Part shown: one piece after another, positions 25,859 to 38,353 of the stretch
Layout of the letters: each line of letters starts with the position of its first letter
How positions within the stretch are numbered: the first letter of the stretch is position 1
Assembly: GCF_014596565.1 (NCBI RefSeq)
Contig: NZ_NOIN01000003.1
Coordinates: 558,001 to 622,000 of the forward strand
DNA from: Pseudomonas sp. PSB18
GTDB lineage: Bacteria > Pseudomonadota > Gammaproteobacteria > Pseudomonadales > Pseudomonadaceae
Reading direction: 5' to 3'
Length of the DNA stretch: 64,000 bases
Position numbers and translations under genes: made by a program
Notes under the pieces: model-generated
What the model was told of the DNA's origin: nothing
What the model saw: the letters and a program-made list of their open reading frames with translations, nothing else
The model's database searches: none

Positions 25859-28387
25859 TCAGAGGCTGCGAGCAACCTGGACCTTCTCGAAGACTTCGAT
25901 CTTGTCACCGACCTTGACGTCGTTGTAGCTCTTGACGCCAATACCGCATTCCATGCCGGCACGTACTTCGGAAGCGTCATCCTTGAAGCGACGCAGGGAT
26001 TCCAGCTCGCCTTCGAAGATCACGATGTCTTCACGCAGTACACGGATCGGACGGTTACGGTGAACGACACCTTCGATCACCATGCAACCGGCGATTGCAC
26101 CGAATTTCGGCGAACGGAACACGTCGCGAACTTCGGCCACACCCAGGATGTTCTCCCGCACGTCGCTGCCCAACATACCGGTCAGGGCTTTCTTGACGTC
26201 TTCGATGATGTCGTAGATCACGTTGTAGTAACGCATATCCAGACCTTCCTGCTCGACGATCTTGCGAGCACCGGCATCGGCACGCACGTTGAAGCCGAAT
26301 AGTACTGCATTGGAAGCCAGTGCCAGGTTGGCGTCGCTTTCGGTGATACCACCGACGCCGCCACCGACCACACGCACTTGCACTTCGTCGTTGCCCAGGC
26401 CGTTCAGAGCGCCTTGCAAGGCTTCCAGCGAACCACGGACGTCGGATTTGAGGACGATGTTGAGCGTCTTCTTCTCTTCCTGGCCCATGTTCTCGAAGAT
26501 GTTTTCCAGCTTGCCGGCATGCGCGCGAGCCAGTTTGACTTCGCGGAACTTGCCTTGACGGAACAGAGCCACTTCACGGGCTTTCTTCTCGTCAGCCACA
26601 ACGCTCATCTCGTCGCCAGCGTCTGGCGTACCGTCCAGGCCGAGGATCTCGACCGGGATAGCCGGACCGGCTTCCTTGATCGGCTTGCCGTTCTCGTCGA
26701 GCATGGCGCGAACGCGGCCATAGTTCGAACCGACCAGCACCATGTCGCCCTGACGCAGCGTACCGTCCTGAACCAGGACCGTGGCCACCGGACCGCGGCC
26801 CTTGTCCAGGCGCGATTCAACCACGACACCACGGCCAGGGGCCGATGGGGTGGCGGTCAGTTCGAGCACTTCGGCTTGCAGCAATACCGCTTCGAGCAAT
26901 TCGTCGACGCCGGTACCCATCTTCGCGGAAACCGGAACGAATGGAGTGTCGCCACCCCAATCTTCCGAGGTCACGCCATGAACCGACAGCTCACTGCGGA
27001 TGCGATCGAGATCGGCGCCCGGCTTGTCGATCTTGTTCACCGCAACCACCAGCGGCACGCCAGCTGCCTGGGCATGCTGAACAGCTTCGATGGTCTGCGG
27101 CATCACGCCGTCGTCCGCCGCGACCACCAGGATCACGATGTCGGTCGCCTTGGCACCACGGGCACGCATGGCGGTAAACGCGGCGTGACCCGGGGTATCG
27201 AGGAAGGTAACCATGCCACGATCGGTTTCAACGTGGTACGCACCGATGTGCTGGGTGATACCGCCGGCTTCGCCAGCAGCAACCTTGGCACGACGGATGT
27301 AGTCGAGCAGCGAGGTCTTACCGTGGTCGACGTGGCCCATGACGGTCACGACCGGCGCACGAGGAACCGCTTCACCTTCGAACTTCAGGGACTCGGCCAG
27401 GGAATCTTCCAGGGCGGTGTCGCTGATCAGGGTCACTTTGTGGCCCAGTTCTTCGGCAACCAGCTGGGCAGTTTCCTGATCCAGTACCTGGTTGATGGTG
27501 GCCGGCGTACCCAGCTTGAACATGAACTTGATGATCTCGGCAGCCTTGACCGACATCTGCTGGGCCAGATCGCCCACAGTGATGGTCTCGCCGATCTTCA
27601 CTTCACGCACGACAGGGCCGGTCGGGCTCTGGAAACCGTGGGCGTTGCGTTTCTTCAGCTTGGCTTTGCCGCGACCGCCACGACGGAAGCCATCGCTTTC
27701 TTCGTCGGTGGTACGTGGAGCAACCCGTGGAGCCGGCGCCTTCTCCTTGACCGAAGCACGATGCGGAGCGTTCTTGCGCTCGCCATCGCCACCGCCACGA
27801 CGGCTTTCGTCGGCGCGTGGTTTGTCCGGACGACGCGGTTCGTCGCGTTTGCGAGTGTCAGCCGCAGGGGCAGGAGCTGCCTCCAGGACCGGCACGCTTT
27901 CACGCACAGGCTCAGTCACCTGGGCAGGCGCCGCGACAGCTTCCGCCGGAGCAGATTGCGCAGCAGCCGGTGCAGGCTGACGACGCGCTTCTTCTTCGGC
28001 GCGGCGCTTGGCTTCTTCTTCAGCCTTCTGGCGCGCGGCATTTTCTACTGCGCGACGTTCATCCAGTTCGCGTTTGCGCTCGGCTTCGATTTCTTCCGGG
28101 CTGCGCTGGACGAAAACTTTCTTCTTGCGTACTTCTACGCTGATGCTTTTGCTACCGGCAACACGCAGGGTGCTGGTGGTTTTACGCTGCAGAGTGATCT
28201 TGCGCGGTTCTTCCACTTTCGCCTTGTGACTGCTCTTCAAGTGGGTCAGCAGGGACTGCTTCTCACTGTCGGTCACATGTTCCTCGGCGGCGGTGTGCGG
28301 CAGACCTGCCTCACGCATCTGCTGCAACAGGCGCTCTACCGGTGTTTTGACCTCATCGGCCAGTTGTTTCACCGTGACTTGCGTCAT
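25859..28387 (-). CDS. infB: Translation initiation factor IF-2
   Basis: This 842-residue GTPase brings initiator tRNA to the 30S subunit. An N-terminal domain ([21 protein letters not shown]) is followed by a long charged, Ala/Glu/Arg-rich linker (about 60-250), where E. coli uses internal starts. The G domain begins near 346 (GHVDHGKTS), with DTPGHAAF and NKID, and domains II-IV end the protein. It is downstream of nusA by 27 bases. Confidence 0.98.
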   Translation of the reverse strand: MTQVTVKQLADEVKTPVERLLQQMREAGLPHTAAEEHVTDSEKQSLLTHLKSSHKAKVEEPRKITLQRKTTSTLRVAGSKSISVEVRKKKVFVQRSPEEIEAERKRELDERRAVENAARQKAEEEAKRRAEEEARRQPAPAAAQSAPAEAVAAPAQVTEPVRESVPVLEAAPAPAADTRKRDEPRRPDKPRADESRRGGGDGERKNAPHRASVKEKAPAPRVAPRTTDEESDGFRRGGRGKAKLKKRNAHGFQSPTGPVVREVKIGETITVGDLAQQMSVKAAEIIKFMFKLGTPATINQVLDQETAQLVAEELGHKVTLISDTALEDSLAESLKFEGEAVPRAPVVTVMGHVDHGKTSLLDYIRRAKVAAGEAGGITQHIGAYHVETDRGMVTFLDTPGHAAFTAMRARGAKATDIVILVVAADDGVMPQTIEAVQHAQAAGVPLVVAVNKIDKPGADLDRIRSELSVHGVTSEDWGGDTPFVPVSAKMGTGVDELLEAVLLQAEVLELTATPSAPGRGVVVESRLDKGRGPVATVLVQDGTLRQGDMVLVGSNYGRVRAMLDENGKPIKEAGPAIPVEILGLDGTPDAGDEMSVVADEKKAREVALFRQGKFREVKLARAHAGKLENIFENMGQEEKKTLNIVLKSDVRGSLEALQGALNGLGNDEVQVRVVGGGVGGITESDANLALASNAVLFGFNVRADAGARKIVEQEGLDMRYYNVIYDIIEDVKKALTGMLGSDVRENILGVAEVRDVFRSPKFGAIAGCMVIEGVVHRNRPIRVLREDIVIFEGELESLRRFKDDASEVRAGMECGIGVKSYNDVKVGDKIEVFEKVQVARSL

Positions 28388-28414
28388 GCACTTCTCTCCT
28401 CAGGCCGCGCCTAA

Positions 28415-29896
28415 TTACTCGAACCAGTGGGCTCGGGCGGCCATGATCAACTTGCCGGCACGATCATCGTCAATGCCGTCGATGTCGAGCAGGTCGTCAA
28501 TAGACTGCTCGGCCAGGTCTTCGCGGGTAATTACGCCGCGCACCGCCAGTTCCATCGCCAAATCCTTGTCCATACCCTCAAGCGAGAGCAGGTCTTCGGC
28601 CGGATGGGCGTCTGCCAGCTTTTCCTCAGTAGCGATGGCTTTGGTCAACAAACGATCCTTGGCCCGAGCGCGAAGCTCGTTGACGATGTCTTCGTCAAAG
28701 CCGTCGATGTTGAGCATTTCCTCCACCGGCACGTAGGCAATCTCTTCCAGGCTGGTAAAGCCTTCATCCACCAGCACCTGCGCCAGCTCTTCATCGACTT
28801 CGAGCTCTTCGATGAAGTTGCGCAGGATGTCACCGGTTTCAGCTTGCTGCTTGGCCTGGATGTCCGATTCGGTCATCACGTTCAGGGTCCAGCCAGTCAG
28901 CTGGCTGGCCAGACGCACGTTCTGACCACCACGACCGATGGCCTGAGCCAGATTGTCTGCGCCAACGGCGATGTCCATGGCATGGGCATCTTCGTCAACG
29001 ATAATTGCCGCCACTTCTGCTGGCGACATGGCGTTGATCACGAACTGAGCCGGGTTATCGTCCCAGAGAACGATGTCCACACGCTCACCGCCCAGCTCGC
29101 CGGATACGGCCTGGACACGCGAACCGCGCATGCCGATGCAGGCACCTTGCGGGTCGATGCGTTTGTCCTTGGAGCGGACCGCGATCTTGGCACGCGATCC
29201 CGGATCACGGGAGGCAGCCATGACTTCGATCAGGCCTTCGGCGATTTCCGGCACTTCGATGCGGAACAACTCGATCAGCATTTCCGGCGCGGTACGCGAC
29301 AGGATCAGCTGCGGGCCGCGGTTCTCGGTGCGGATTTCCTTGAGCAGCGCACGCAACCGCACGCCTACCCGGAAAGTTTCGCGAGAAATGATGTCTTCAC
29401 GAGCCAACAGCGCCTCGGCGTTGTTGCCCAGGTCGACGATCACGTTGTCGCGGGTGACCTTTTTCACGGTGCCGGAGATGATTTCACCCAGCTTCTCGCG
29501 ATAAGCGTCAACGACCTGCGCGCGCTCGGCCTCACGAACCTTCTGCACGATGACCTGTTTGGCCGTCTGGGCAGCGATGCGACCAAACTCGATGGATTCG
29601 ATCTTTTCTTCGACTACATCACCTACCTTGGCACCAGGATGCGTTTCCGCAACCTTGCTCGGCCAGGTTTCGATAGCCGGATCATCCAGGTCGGCTTCCT
29701 CGACCACCGTCCAGCGACGGAAAGTTTCATAGGAACCGGTGTGGCGATTGATCTCCACACGCAAATCAACTTCGTCTTCAAACCGCTTCTTGGTAGCAGT
29801 GGCCAGAGCCAGCTCCAGCGCTTCAAAAATAACGTTAGCCGGTACGCCCTTTTCATTGGATACCGACTCAACAACCAGCAGTACTTCTTTGCTCAT
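28415..29896 (-). CDS. nusA: Transcription termination/antitermination factor NusA
   Basis: This 493-residue protein binds RNA polymerase and controls pausing, termination and antitermination. It has an N-terminal polymerase-binding domain, an S1 domain ([20 protein letters not shown] near 133), two KH domains ([11 protein letters not shown], then [13 protein letters not shown]) and two C-terminal acidic repeats. ATG 29896 ([17 protein letters not shown]) is the conserved start; an extension of seven residues upstream is unlikely. It lies between rimP and infB. Confidence 0.97.
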   Translation of the reverse strand: MSKEVLLVVESVSNEKGVPANVIFEALELALATATKKRFEDEVDLRVEINRHTGSYETFRRWTVVEEADLDDPAIETWPSKVAETHPGAKVGDVVEEKIESIEFGRIAAQTAKQVIVQKVREAERAQVVDAYREKLGEIISGTVKKVTRDNVIVDLGNNAEALLAREDIISRETFRVGVRLRALLKEIRTENRGPQLILSRTAPEMLIELFRIEVPEIAEGLIEVMAASRDPGSRAKIAVRSKDKRIDPQGACIGMRGSRVQAVSGELGGERVDIVLWDDNPAQFVINAMSPAEVAAIIVDEDAHAMDIAVGADNLAQAIGRGGQNVRLASQLTGWTLNVMTESDIQAKQQAETGDILRNFIEELEVDEELAQVLVDEGFTSLEEIAYVPVEEMLNIDGFDEDIVNELRARAKDRLLTKAIATEEKLADAHPAEDLLSLEGMDKDLAMELAVRGVITREDLAEQSIDDLLDIDGIDDDRAGKLIMAARAHWFE

Positions 29897-29955
29897 CGTA
29901 CGCCTCGCCTTTCGCAAGCCATTGGATCCGCGGGATCCGCAGTATCTGGCACGTA

Positions 29956-30414
29956 TCAGTCAAAACTGGGAATAATGTTGGCCTTGTCGATCATATCGAT
30001 CGGCAACAGGAACTCATGGTCATCTACCTGCACCACGACGTCCTGCTCTTCTACACCGCGCAGAAGGCCTTGAAAGTTGCGTCGACCCTCGAAGGGCGAG
30101 CGCAGCTTGATCTTCACTTGTTCACCGGCAAACGAAGCAAACTGTTCAAGGCTGAACAGTGGGCGTTCCATGCCGGGCGAGGAAACCTCAAGGGTGTATT
30201 CGGTGCTGATTGGATCTTCAACATCCAGCACACCGCTGATCTGACGGCTGACGATGGCGCAATCATCCACCAACACACCGCCTTCCTTATCGATATAAAC
30301 GCGCAACAGTGAGTGGCGACCTTGAGCCGAAAACTCAATACCCCAGCATTCATAGCCAAGGGCCACGACCACCGGGGCCAACAAGGCCTGCAACTGTTCT
30401 AGCTTGCTCGACAC
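29956..30414 (-). CDS. rimP: Ribosome maturation factor RimP
   Basis: This 152-residue cytoplasmic factor is needed for 30S subunit maturation. The family pattern is complete: [50 protein letters not shown] and the C-terminal SH3-like [22 protein letters not shown] chose GTG 30414 because GAGGGG lies seven bases upstream and it gives the MSSKLEQL start. An in-frame ATG at 30432 would add six residues and include the Shine-Dalgarno sequence in the coding region. It starts the nusA-infB operon. Confidence 0.92.
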   Translation of the reverse strand: MSSKLEQLQALLAPVVVALGYECWGIEFSAQGRHSLLRVYIDKEGGVLVDDCAIVSRQISGVLDVEDPISTEYTLEVSSPGMERPLFSLEQFASFAGEQVKIKLRSPFEGRRNFQGLLRGVEEQDVVVQVDDHEFLLPIDMIDKANIIPSFD

Positions 30415-30453
30415 CTGAACCCCCTCGTGCATGTTTGTGCATGCTGTGCAAAT

Positions 30454-30478
30454 AAAAAAAAATGGGCGAATCGCCCAT
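30454..30478 (-). terminator. Second terminator downstream of tRNA-fMet
   Basis: ATGGGCGA-A-TCGCCCAT followed on the minus strand by a run of nine T. It ends transcripts coming from the tRNAs before rimP, or acts in the rimP leader. Confidence 0.8.
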
Positions 30479-30524
30479 CCCTGAAACGCCGTTGAACAGC
30501 GGCGTTATAAAGTGTCCAGCTAAC

Positions 30525-30545
30525 AAAAAGCCCCTTGGAAGGGGC
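30525..30545 (-). terminator. First terminator downstream of tRNA-fMet
   Basis: GCCCCTTCCAAGGGGC with five T on the minus strand, nine bases after the tRNA 3' end. A further T-less hairpin (AACGCC/GGCGTT, 30485-30506) lies between this and the next terminator. Confidence 0.85.
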
Positions 30546-30553
30546 CCTAAAAC

Positions 30554-30630
<77 letters not shown>

Positions 30631-30696
30631 ACAAAGCTGGGGCGGAAGTATACGACCGATCCTTTACAGGGTCAATGTAACCCTTCCACCTACAAG

Positions 30697-30720
30697 AAAG
30701 CCCGCTATTGCGGGCTTTCC
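30697..30720 (-). terminator. Hairpin between tRNA-Leu and tRNA-fMet
   Basis: GAAAGCCCGC-AATA-GCGGGCTTTC, nine bases after tRNA-Leu. The T run is short, so it may be a terminator or a processing signal. Confidence 0.6.
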
Positions 30721-30729
30721 TGATTCAAT

Positions 30730-30815
30730 TGGTACCGAGAAGGGGACTCGAACCCCTACACCCTATGGGCACAACCACCTCAAGGTTGCGTGTCTACCAA
30801 TTCCACCACCTCGGC
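30730..30815 (-). tRNA. tRNA-Leu (anticodon GAG)
   Basis: An 86-base tRNA with a long variable arm (typical of Leu), CCA encoded and anticodon loop CTTGAGG. It lies 22 bases after the secG stop and is probably cut from the secG transcript. Confidence 0.96.
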
Positions 30816-30837
30816 AAATACAGCGTTTGAAACCTTC

Positions 30838-31221
30838 TTACTTCTGCTCTTGAGCTGGAGGTACGTCAGTCGCCGGGTTGGCCGACTTTTGCTCTTGAAG
30901 CACCGGGACATCATCAGAAGCCGGTTTTTGCTTTGGCGCTTCCAACACCGCCGGGCTTGGCAAACCTACTTGAGTCAGCTCATGAGCTTTCTCTTTAGCA
31001 AAGTAACCTAACCCTAAGCTGGTCATGAAGAAACCGGCGGCAAGTATAGCAGTAAACTTACTAAGAAAGGTAGAGGAACCTTGGCTTCCGAACACAGTAT
31101 TTGAAGCACCTGCACCGAAAGACGCACCAGCATCCGCACCTTTACCCTGCTGCAGCAATACCAGAGCAACTACGCCCAATGCACCCAGCAGATGAAAAAC
31201 GACTACGACTGTTTCCAGCAT
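30838..31221 (-). CDS. secG: Preprotein translocase subunit SecG
   Basis: This 127-residue inner-membrane subunit of SecYEG has two membrane helices ([19 protein letters not shown] and [22 protein letters not shown]) joined by the family loop [15 protein letters not shown]. The C-terminal tail contains two similar Pro/Gln/Lys-rich segments (DVPVLQEQK and DVPPAQEQK). ATG 31221 ([10 protein letters not shown]) is the conserved start. It follows tpiA by four bases, so the two are coupled. Confidence 0.96.
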   Translation of the reverse strand: MLETVVVVFHLLGALGVVALVLLQQGKGADAGASFGAGASNTVFGSQGSSTFLSKFTAILAAGFFMTSLGLGYFAKEKAHELTQVGLPSPAVLEAPKQKPASDDVPVLQEQKSANPATDVPPAQEQK

Positions 31222-31225
31222 TTTT

Positions 31226-31981
31226 TCAGTTTCCCGCGGCGCGACAGATCGCACCGAACTCATCTGCATTCAGGGACGCTCCACCAATGAGCCCCCCATC
31301 GATATCCGGCATGCCGAACAGTTCGACCGCATTGGCCGCCTTCACGCTGCCGCCGTATAGAAGCCGCACACCTCGTGCCACTTCAGAATTCTCTGCCGCC
31401 AACTGGGCGCGGATGGCGGCGTGCACATCCTGCGCTTGTTGCGGCGAAGCAGTCAGCCCGGTGCCAATGGCCCAGACCGGCTCGTAAGCAATGACTGCCT
31501 TTGCAAAAGCACCGACACCCAGGTCCTCGATGATGCTGCCCAGCTGACGCCCGACAACCTCAAGAGTCTTCCCGGCTTCACGCTGTTCGAGGGTTTCCCC
31601 TACACACAACACCGGAGTCAGACCGCAGGCCTGAGCCGCTGCAAATTTGCGAATCAGGGCCTTGTCCTGCTCACCCATGATCTGGCGACGCTCGGAGTGC
31701 CCGACAAGAACCAGAGAACAACCTGCATCCACCAGCTGACTCGGTGCAATCTCACCAGTCAGCGCACCTTGCATGGATTCCACCGCAGAATTCTGCGCGC
31801 CGACCGAAATCGACTTACCCTTCAAGCCATCAATCACTTGATTGATATACAAGCAAGGCGGGAATACCGCGACATCAACACCGCTTGGCAAGGCCAGATG
31901 ACGAAGGCCATTGATCAGCTCAGCGACGCTGGCGCGGGTACCGTGCATCTTCCAGTTACCAGCTACCATAGGGCGACGCAT
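31226..31981 (-). CDS. tpiA: Triose-phosphate isomerase
   Basis: This 251-residue TIM-barrel enzyme interconverts glyceraldehyde 3-phosphate and dihydroxyacetone phosphate. AGNWKMHG (Lys), VLVGHSERR (His) and [11 protein letters not shown] (catalytic Glu) are all present, as is LYGGSVKA for phosphate binding. It lies between glmM and secG. Confidence 0.98.
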   Translation of the reverse strand: MRRPMVAGNWKMHGTRASVAELINGLRHLALPSGVDVAVFPPCLYINQVIDGLKGKSISVGAQNSAVESMQGALTGEIAPSQLVDAGCSLVLVGHSERRQIMGEQDKALIRKFAAAQACGLTPVLCVGETLEQREAGKTLEVVGRQLGSIIEDLGVGAFAKAVIAYEPVWAIGTGLTASPQQAQDVHAAIRAQLAAENSEVARGVRLLYGGSVKAANAVELFGMPDIDGGLIGGASLNADEFGAICRAAGN

Positions 31982-32047
31982 GCTGTACCTCGTCGGTCAA
32001 AGTGGGCGCAGATGTTACCCAACCGTTTCATGACTGGCAAGCCGAAT

Positions 32048-33385
32048 TCAGGCAGAAACTTCAGTAACGAGCTTCGCCAGTTCTTCGGCATAACCGCGGA
32101 CCTGCGCTTCGTCCTCGCCTTCGACCATGACACGCACCAAGGGCTCCGTACCGGACTTGCGCAACAGCACCCGCCCACGCCCTGCCATCGCCTGCGTCAC
32201 ACGCTCGCTGGCCTGCTGGACCTTGGCATGCTCGATGGGATTCACACCGCCACCGAAACGCACGTTGATCAACACCTGTGGACATTTGCGCAATGCCTGG
32301 CGTGACAACGCGAGACTCTCGTTGCGCGCCCTGAGCGCCATCAGTACCTGCAAAGCGGCAATGATCGCATCACCGGTGGTGGTGTGATCGAAGCATACGA
32401 TGTGACCGGAGTTCTCGCCCCCGATGACCCAGTTACGCTCCAGCAGCTCGGAGATGACATAGCGGTCACCCACGTTGGCCCGCACGAACGGGATATCCAG
32501 GTCCGCAAGCGCCAGCTCCAGCCCGAGGTTGCTCATCAGGGTGCCGACCACACCGCCCTGCAGCTTGCCGCGCTCATGCAGATCACGCGCGATGATGAAC
32601 AGCAGCTCATCTCCGTCGACGACAGTCCCGGTGTGATCCACCATCAGGACCCGATCACCATCGCCATCGAAGGCGATGCCGAGATCGGCCTGCTCGGCCA
32701 GGACCGCTGCCTGCAACGCGTCGGTATGGGTGGAACCACAGTTGTGGTTGATGTTCAGCCCGTTAGGCTGGGCAGACAGCACCACCACCTCGGCGCCCAA
32801 CTCGCGAAATACACTCGGCGCGACTTTATAGGTCGCACCGTGGGCGCAATCGACGACGACTTTCAGCCCCTCGAAGCTGGTGCCGGTCGGCACGCTGCCC
32901 TTGCAGAACTCGATATAACGACCCGAGGCATCATTGATCCGCGACACTTTGCCGATCTTGCTCGACTCGACTACCGTCATCGGTGCATCCAGCAGCTCTT
33001 CGATCATCAACTCGACTTCATCCGGCAATTTGGTGCCCTTGCCAGAAAAGAACTTGATGCCGTTGTCATCATGAGGGTTATGGGAAGCGCTGATCACGAT
33101 ACCCGCCTGGGCATGGAACGTGCGCGTCAGGTAGGCAATGGCGGGTGTCGGCATCGGCCCCAGCAGCATCACATCGGCACCCGCCGAGGTCAGGCCCGCT
33201 TCAAGAGCCGACTCGAACATATAGCCGGAAATTCGCGTGTCCTTGCCGACCAACACCTTGCAGGCGCCCATCTTGCGGAACGCCATGCCGGCAGCCCAAC
33301 CGAGCTTGAGCATGAAATCAGGGGTAATAGGGTATTCGCCGACCCGACCACGGATACCGTCGGTGCCAAAATATTTCTTGCTCAT
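32048..33385 (-). CDS. glmM: Phosphoglucosamine mutase
   Basis: This 445-residue enzyme turns glucosamine 6-phosphate into glucosamine 1-phosphate for peptidoglycan and LPS. The phosphoserine loop [13 protein letters not shown] (Ser near 102), the metal loop DGDGDRV and the sugar loop GGENSGH are present, plus [12 protein letters not shown] for phosphate binding. It is downstream of folP by 16 bases; folP-glmM order is conserved in gammaproteobacteria. Confidence 0.98.
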   Translation of the reverse strand: MSKKYFGTDGIRGRVGEYPITPDFMLKLGWAAGMAFRKMGACKVLVGKDTRISGYMFESALEAGLTSAGADVMLLGPMPTPAIAYLTRTFHAQAGIVISASHNPHDDNGIKFFSGKGTKLPDEVELMIEELLDAPMTVVESSKIGKVSRINDASGRYIEFCKGSVPTGTSFEGLKVVVDCAHGATYKVAPSVFRELGAEVVVLSAQPNGLNINHNCGSTHTDALQAAVLAEQADLGIAFDGDGDRVLMVDHTGTVVDGDELLFIIARDLHERGKLQGGVVGTLMSNLGLELALADLDIPFVRANVGDRYVISELLERNWVIGGENSGHIVCFDHTTTGDAIIAALQVLMALRARNESLALSRQALRKCPQVLINVRFGGGVNPIEHAKVQQASERVTQAMAGRGRVLLRKSGTEPLVRVMVEGEDEAQVRGYAEELAKLVTEVSA

Positions 33386-33401
33386 AAGTGCTCCATCATT
33401 C

Positions 33402-34253
33402 TTATTCGGCTGAATCCACTGCTGCGATCATCCGCACGACATCCATCGTTTCGGCCACATCGTGCACGCGCAATATGCGTGCACCTTTGGTAATGGCCAG
33501 TGCCGCGAGAGCGAGACCGCCATACAACCGCTCGCCCACCGGCCGCCCCAGGGCATTGCCTATCATGCTTTTTCGCGAAACCCCGACCAACAGCGGTCGA
33601 CCCAGGGCATGCAAGGCTTCCATATGCTTGAACAGGCTCAAATTATGGTCCAGCGTCTTGGCAAAACCGAAACCGGGATCCAGCAGCACCCGTTCGGCAG
33701 GAATGCCCGCCTGTGCGCATTGATTCATGCGCTCGACCAGGAATTCGCCAACCTCCCGGGTCACATCGCCATAGTGAGGGTCGTTCTGCATGGTTCCCGG
33801 CTCACCGAGCATATGCATCAGACACACCGGCAACCCGGTAGCCGCTGCGGCATCCAGGGCACCATCTCGCTGCAGGGAGCGGACATCGTTGATCAACCCC
33901 GCTCCCAACCGAGCCGTCTCGCGCATGACCGCCGGCGTGGACGTATCGACCGAGATTATGACATCCAATTCGCGGTGTATGCGCTCGACAACCGGCGCCA
34001 CTCTTTCCAGCTCTTCGACAGGCGAAACGGCCCGCGCGCCCGGCCGGGTCGACTCGCCACCGACATCGATCAGCGTCGCACCAGCGGCCACCATGGCCTC
34101 GGCATGTCGCAATGCAGCATCGAGCTGACCAAATCGGCCGCCATCGGAAAAGGAATCGGGAGTGACATTGAGAATACCCATGACATGTACATGGGCCAAA
34201 TCAAGAACCCGGTTGCCGCAAGGCAACCGGGTCGAGGACTGAACAGAAGTCAT
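33402..34253 (-). CDS. folP: Dihydropteroate synthase
   Basis: This 283-residue TIM-barrel enzyme joins p-aminobenzoate to the pterin in folate synthesis and is the target of sulfonamides. [30 protein letters not shown], and [11 protein letters not shown] are intact. It follows ftsH by eight bases, the usual neighbour. Confidence 0.98.
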   Translation of the reverse strand: MTSVQSSTRLPCGNRVLDLAHVHVMGILNVTPDSFSDGGRFGQLDAALRHAEAMVAAGATLIDVGGESTRPGARAVSPVEELERVAPVVERIHRELDVIISVDTSTPAVMRETARLGAGLINDVRSLQRDGALDAAAATGLPVCLMHMLGEPGTMQNDPHYGDVTREVGEFLVERMNQCAQAGIPAERVLLDPGFGFAKTLDHNLSLFKHMEALHALGRPLLVGVSRKSMIGNALGRPVGERLYGGLALAALAITKGARILRVHDVAETMDVVRMIAAVDSAE

Positions 34254-34261
34254 TTCAAGCC

Positions 34262-36181
<1,920 letters not shown>

Positions 36182-36362
36182 TTAACTACCCTCTGAAGCT
36201 GGCTCCGCTATCGGCGCGAGCTTCGCATGATATTCACCGGCCTAACTTACTACATTACCTACGACTCTGGCAGGCGCCGTCTGTAACCCTTTGTGAAACC
36301 TGCCGCATCATTTTCAGTACGCGGCGCTTGCAAGGCGAAACAAAAAAAACTATCGAGGTCCT

Positions 36363-37013
36363 TCAAAGACGCTCATCACTGCCCGAACCTTCTCCTCCGC
36401 GAAAGCCGCGCGCCAACAGATATTGTTCGCGGGAGCGGTCACGGGACGACAATGGCTTGCGCATCTGCACCTTGTCGAACAGTTTGCGGATGCCCTTGTG
36501 GTATTCGTCGAAGCCTTCTCCCTGGAAGACCTTGATCAGAAAATCACCGCCCGGACGCAGAACCCGCCCGGCAAGATCCAGGGCCAGCTCGCTGAGAAAC
36601 ATTGCACGAGGCATGTCGACAGCCGCTAATCCACTCATATTGGGGGCCATATCGGAAATCACAAGGTCAACCTGCGTATTTCCGACGGCCTCCAGAATTT
36701 TTGCCAGGACGGCGTCTTCCGTGAAATCGCCCTGGATGAAGGTCACATCGGGGATGCTGTCCATCTCCAGGATGTCGGAAGCGATCAATCGTCCTTGACC
36801 ACCGATCAGACGACTGGTCACCTGGGACCACCCGCCCGGCGCGGCGCCGAGATCGATTACGGTCATGCCCGGGCGGATCAATCGATCCTTTTCCTGGATC
36901 TCCAGCAATTTATAGCTGGCACGAGAACGATAGCCGTCCTTCTGCGCCATCTTGACGTATGGATCGTTGAAATGCTCTTTGAGCCAGTTCAGGCTAGTCT
37001 TGGAACGGGCCAC
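36363..37013 (-). CDS. rlmE: 23S rRNA 2'-O-ribose U2552 methyltransferase RlmE
   Basis: This 216-residue SAM-dependent heat-shock methyltransferase (also FtsJ/RrmJ) modifies U2552 of the 50S subunit. The SAM motif [14 protein letters not shown], the catalytic DMAPNMSG (Asp) and [11 protein letters not shown] (Lys) are intact, as is the N-terminal Lys. The start is GTG 37013. It is divergent from the yhbY-like gene and upstream of ftsH by 181 bases. Confidence 0.97.
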   Translation of the reverse strand: MARSKTSLNWLKEHFNDPYVKMAQKDGYRSRASYKLLEIQEKDRLIRPGMTVIDLGAAPGGWSQVTSRLIGGQGRLIASDILEMDSIPDVTFIQGDFTEDAVLAKILEAVGNTQVDLVISDMAPNMSGLAAVDMPRAMFLSELALDLAGRVLRPGGDFLIKVFQGEGFDEYHKGIRKLFDKVQMRKPLSSRDRSREQYLLARGFRGGEGSGSDERL

Positions 37014-37118
37014 AGGCCACCTCTACATAAAACGGGTCGTGATTAAGTGGGCGGTCCCGGACTCGCTCGGGTAAACTGGCCGCCGCTTTTTTACAAGATC
37101 AGACGCAGGGGTCAGATT

Positions 37119-37427
37119 ATGCCGCTCACTCAAGAGCAGAAGAAACAATACAAATCCATTGGCCACCACCTGAAACCGGTTCTGATTGTGGCGGACAACG
37201 GCTTGACTGAAGGTGTACTGGCCGAGCTGGAGCGCGCATTGAGCGATCACGAGCTGATCAAGATCAAGCTCAACATCCTCGACCGTGAAGCCCGCCTGGC
37301 CGCCGTTGCAGAACTGTGCAAGACCGGCAAGGCGGACCTGGTACAGGTCATCGGTAAGATGGCATTGCTGTATCGCAAGAATTTCAGCGTCAACAAGCAA
37401 TTGTCGAACGTACACCGCTTCAAGTAA
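37119..37427 (+). CDS. YhbY/CRS1-CRM domain RNA-binding protein
   Basis: This 102-residue protein is a single CRM domain, related to E. coli YhbY, which binds pre-50S particles. LTQEQKKQYKSIGHHLKPVLIV and the GxxG-like GKADLVQVIGKMALLY are present. ATG 37119 was chosen because it fits the family start; AGGGG lies upstream. It is the only rightward gene inside the long leftward block. Confidence 0.93.
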   Translation: MPLTQEQKKQYKSIGHHLKPVLIVADNGLTEGVLAELERALSDHELIKIKLNILDREARLAAVAELCKTGKADLVQVIGKMALLYRKNFSVNKQLSNVHRFK

Positions 37428-37437
37428 TGCCAAAGGG

Positions 37438-37842
37438 TCAAGGGTGCGCTTCGCGCACCCTGCCACTCCATCCAGGCACCGGTTGCAACACCAGCACCAA
37501 TCCGGAAAGCCCCAGCACCACGTAGCTGAACACCCGCCATTGGCTCGCATCCGGCCAGCCGAGGCTCACCGCCAGAAACATTCCACAGGCATACAACGAC
37601 ATGAGCAGCAATTGCCCACGAATGTCGCGCCATAGGCTCGCACGGCCCTCGGCCTGAACCAGCACCAAAGCCTGGAATATCACACAGACCGCTGAAAACG
37701 CCACCATCAGTGCCGTCAGCATGTCCACAATTTCGTCGATCAGCAGCGGTGCCAGGCCGATTCGCCCCAGCACCGGCAGCAGGCCGATGTGCAACAGCCA
37801 AAGGCCACCAACCCACAACATCTGGGCCAGTTGCCAAAGCAT
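37438..37842 (-). CDS. DUF4149 family small membrane protein
   Basis: This 134-residue inner-membrane protein has about four hydrophobic helices: LWQLAQMLWVGGLWLLHIG, the segment around MLTALMVAFSAVCVIF, LLLMSLYACGMFLAVSLG and VFSYVVLGLSGLVLVL. The family is unassigned. I recall the same gene between greA and yhbY in other pseudomonads. ATG 37842 matches the family start and is 28 bases after the greA stop; a longer reading to 37914 would overlap greA. Confidence 0.8.
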   Translation of the reverse strand: MLWQLAQMLWVGGLWLLHIGLLPVLGRIGLAPLLIDEIVDMLTALMVAFSAVCVIFQALVLVQAEGRASLWRDIRGQLLLMSLYACGMFLAVSLGWPDASQWRVFSYVVLGLSGLVLVLQPVPGWSGRVREAHP

Positions 37843-37870
37843 GGCACCCGCACGCAGCGGGCGCCTTCGT

Positions 37871-38353
37871 TCAGATGTGGCGGACTTCGACAATCTCATA
37901 CTCAATGACGCCACCGGGCGTCTTCACTGCCACCACATCGCCCTCTTCCTTGGCAATCAAGGCACGAGCAATCGGTGAACCGACGGAAATCTTGCCCAGC
38001 TTGATGTCAGCTTCATCCTCACCCACGATCTGGTAAGTGACGCTTTCATCCGTCTCGACGTTGGCGATTTCCACGGTAGTGCCGAAGATCACCTTGCCGG
38101 TGTGGGGGATGGTGGTGACGTCAATGATCACTGCGTTCTGCATGCGACCTTCAATGTCACGCACCCGCGCCTCGACCATGCCCTGCTCTTCACGAGCGGC
38201 ATGGTATTCGGCGTTTTCCTTGAGATCGCCCAGTTCACGCGCTTCACCAATGGCCTGGCTCAAGCGCGGGCGCTCGACCTTGGTCAGGAAAGCGTGCTCT
38301 TCTTCCAGGGCCTTCGCGCCCTGAACAGTCATCGGGTACTTGGTTATGCTCAT
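37871..38353 (-). CDS. greA: Transcription elongation factor GreA
   Basis: This 160-residue factor enters the secondary channel of RNA polymerase and stimulates cleavage of backtracked RNA. It has an N-terminal coiled coil with the acidic tip ([17 protein letters not shown]) and a C-terminal FKBP-like domain ending in [17 protein letters not shown] 38353 overlaps the carB stop by four bases (ATGA), in agreement with the car-greA operon reported in P. aeruginosa. Confidence 0.97.
   Translation of the reverse strand: MSITKYPMTVQGAKALEEEHAFLTKVERPRLSQAIGEARELGDLKENAEYHAAREEQGMVEARVRDIEGRMQNAVIIDVTTIPHTGKVIFGTTVEIANVETDESVTYQIVGEDEADIKLGKISVGSPIARALIAKEEGDVVAVKTPGGVIEYEIVEVRHI

Noticed and set aside
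26378-28414. A 678-residue open frame opposite infB
   Set aside because: Antisense shadow of the repetitive linker and G domain of IF-2.
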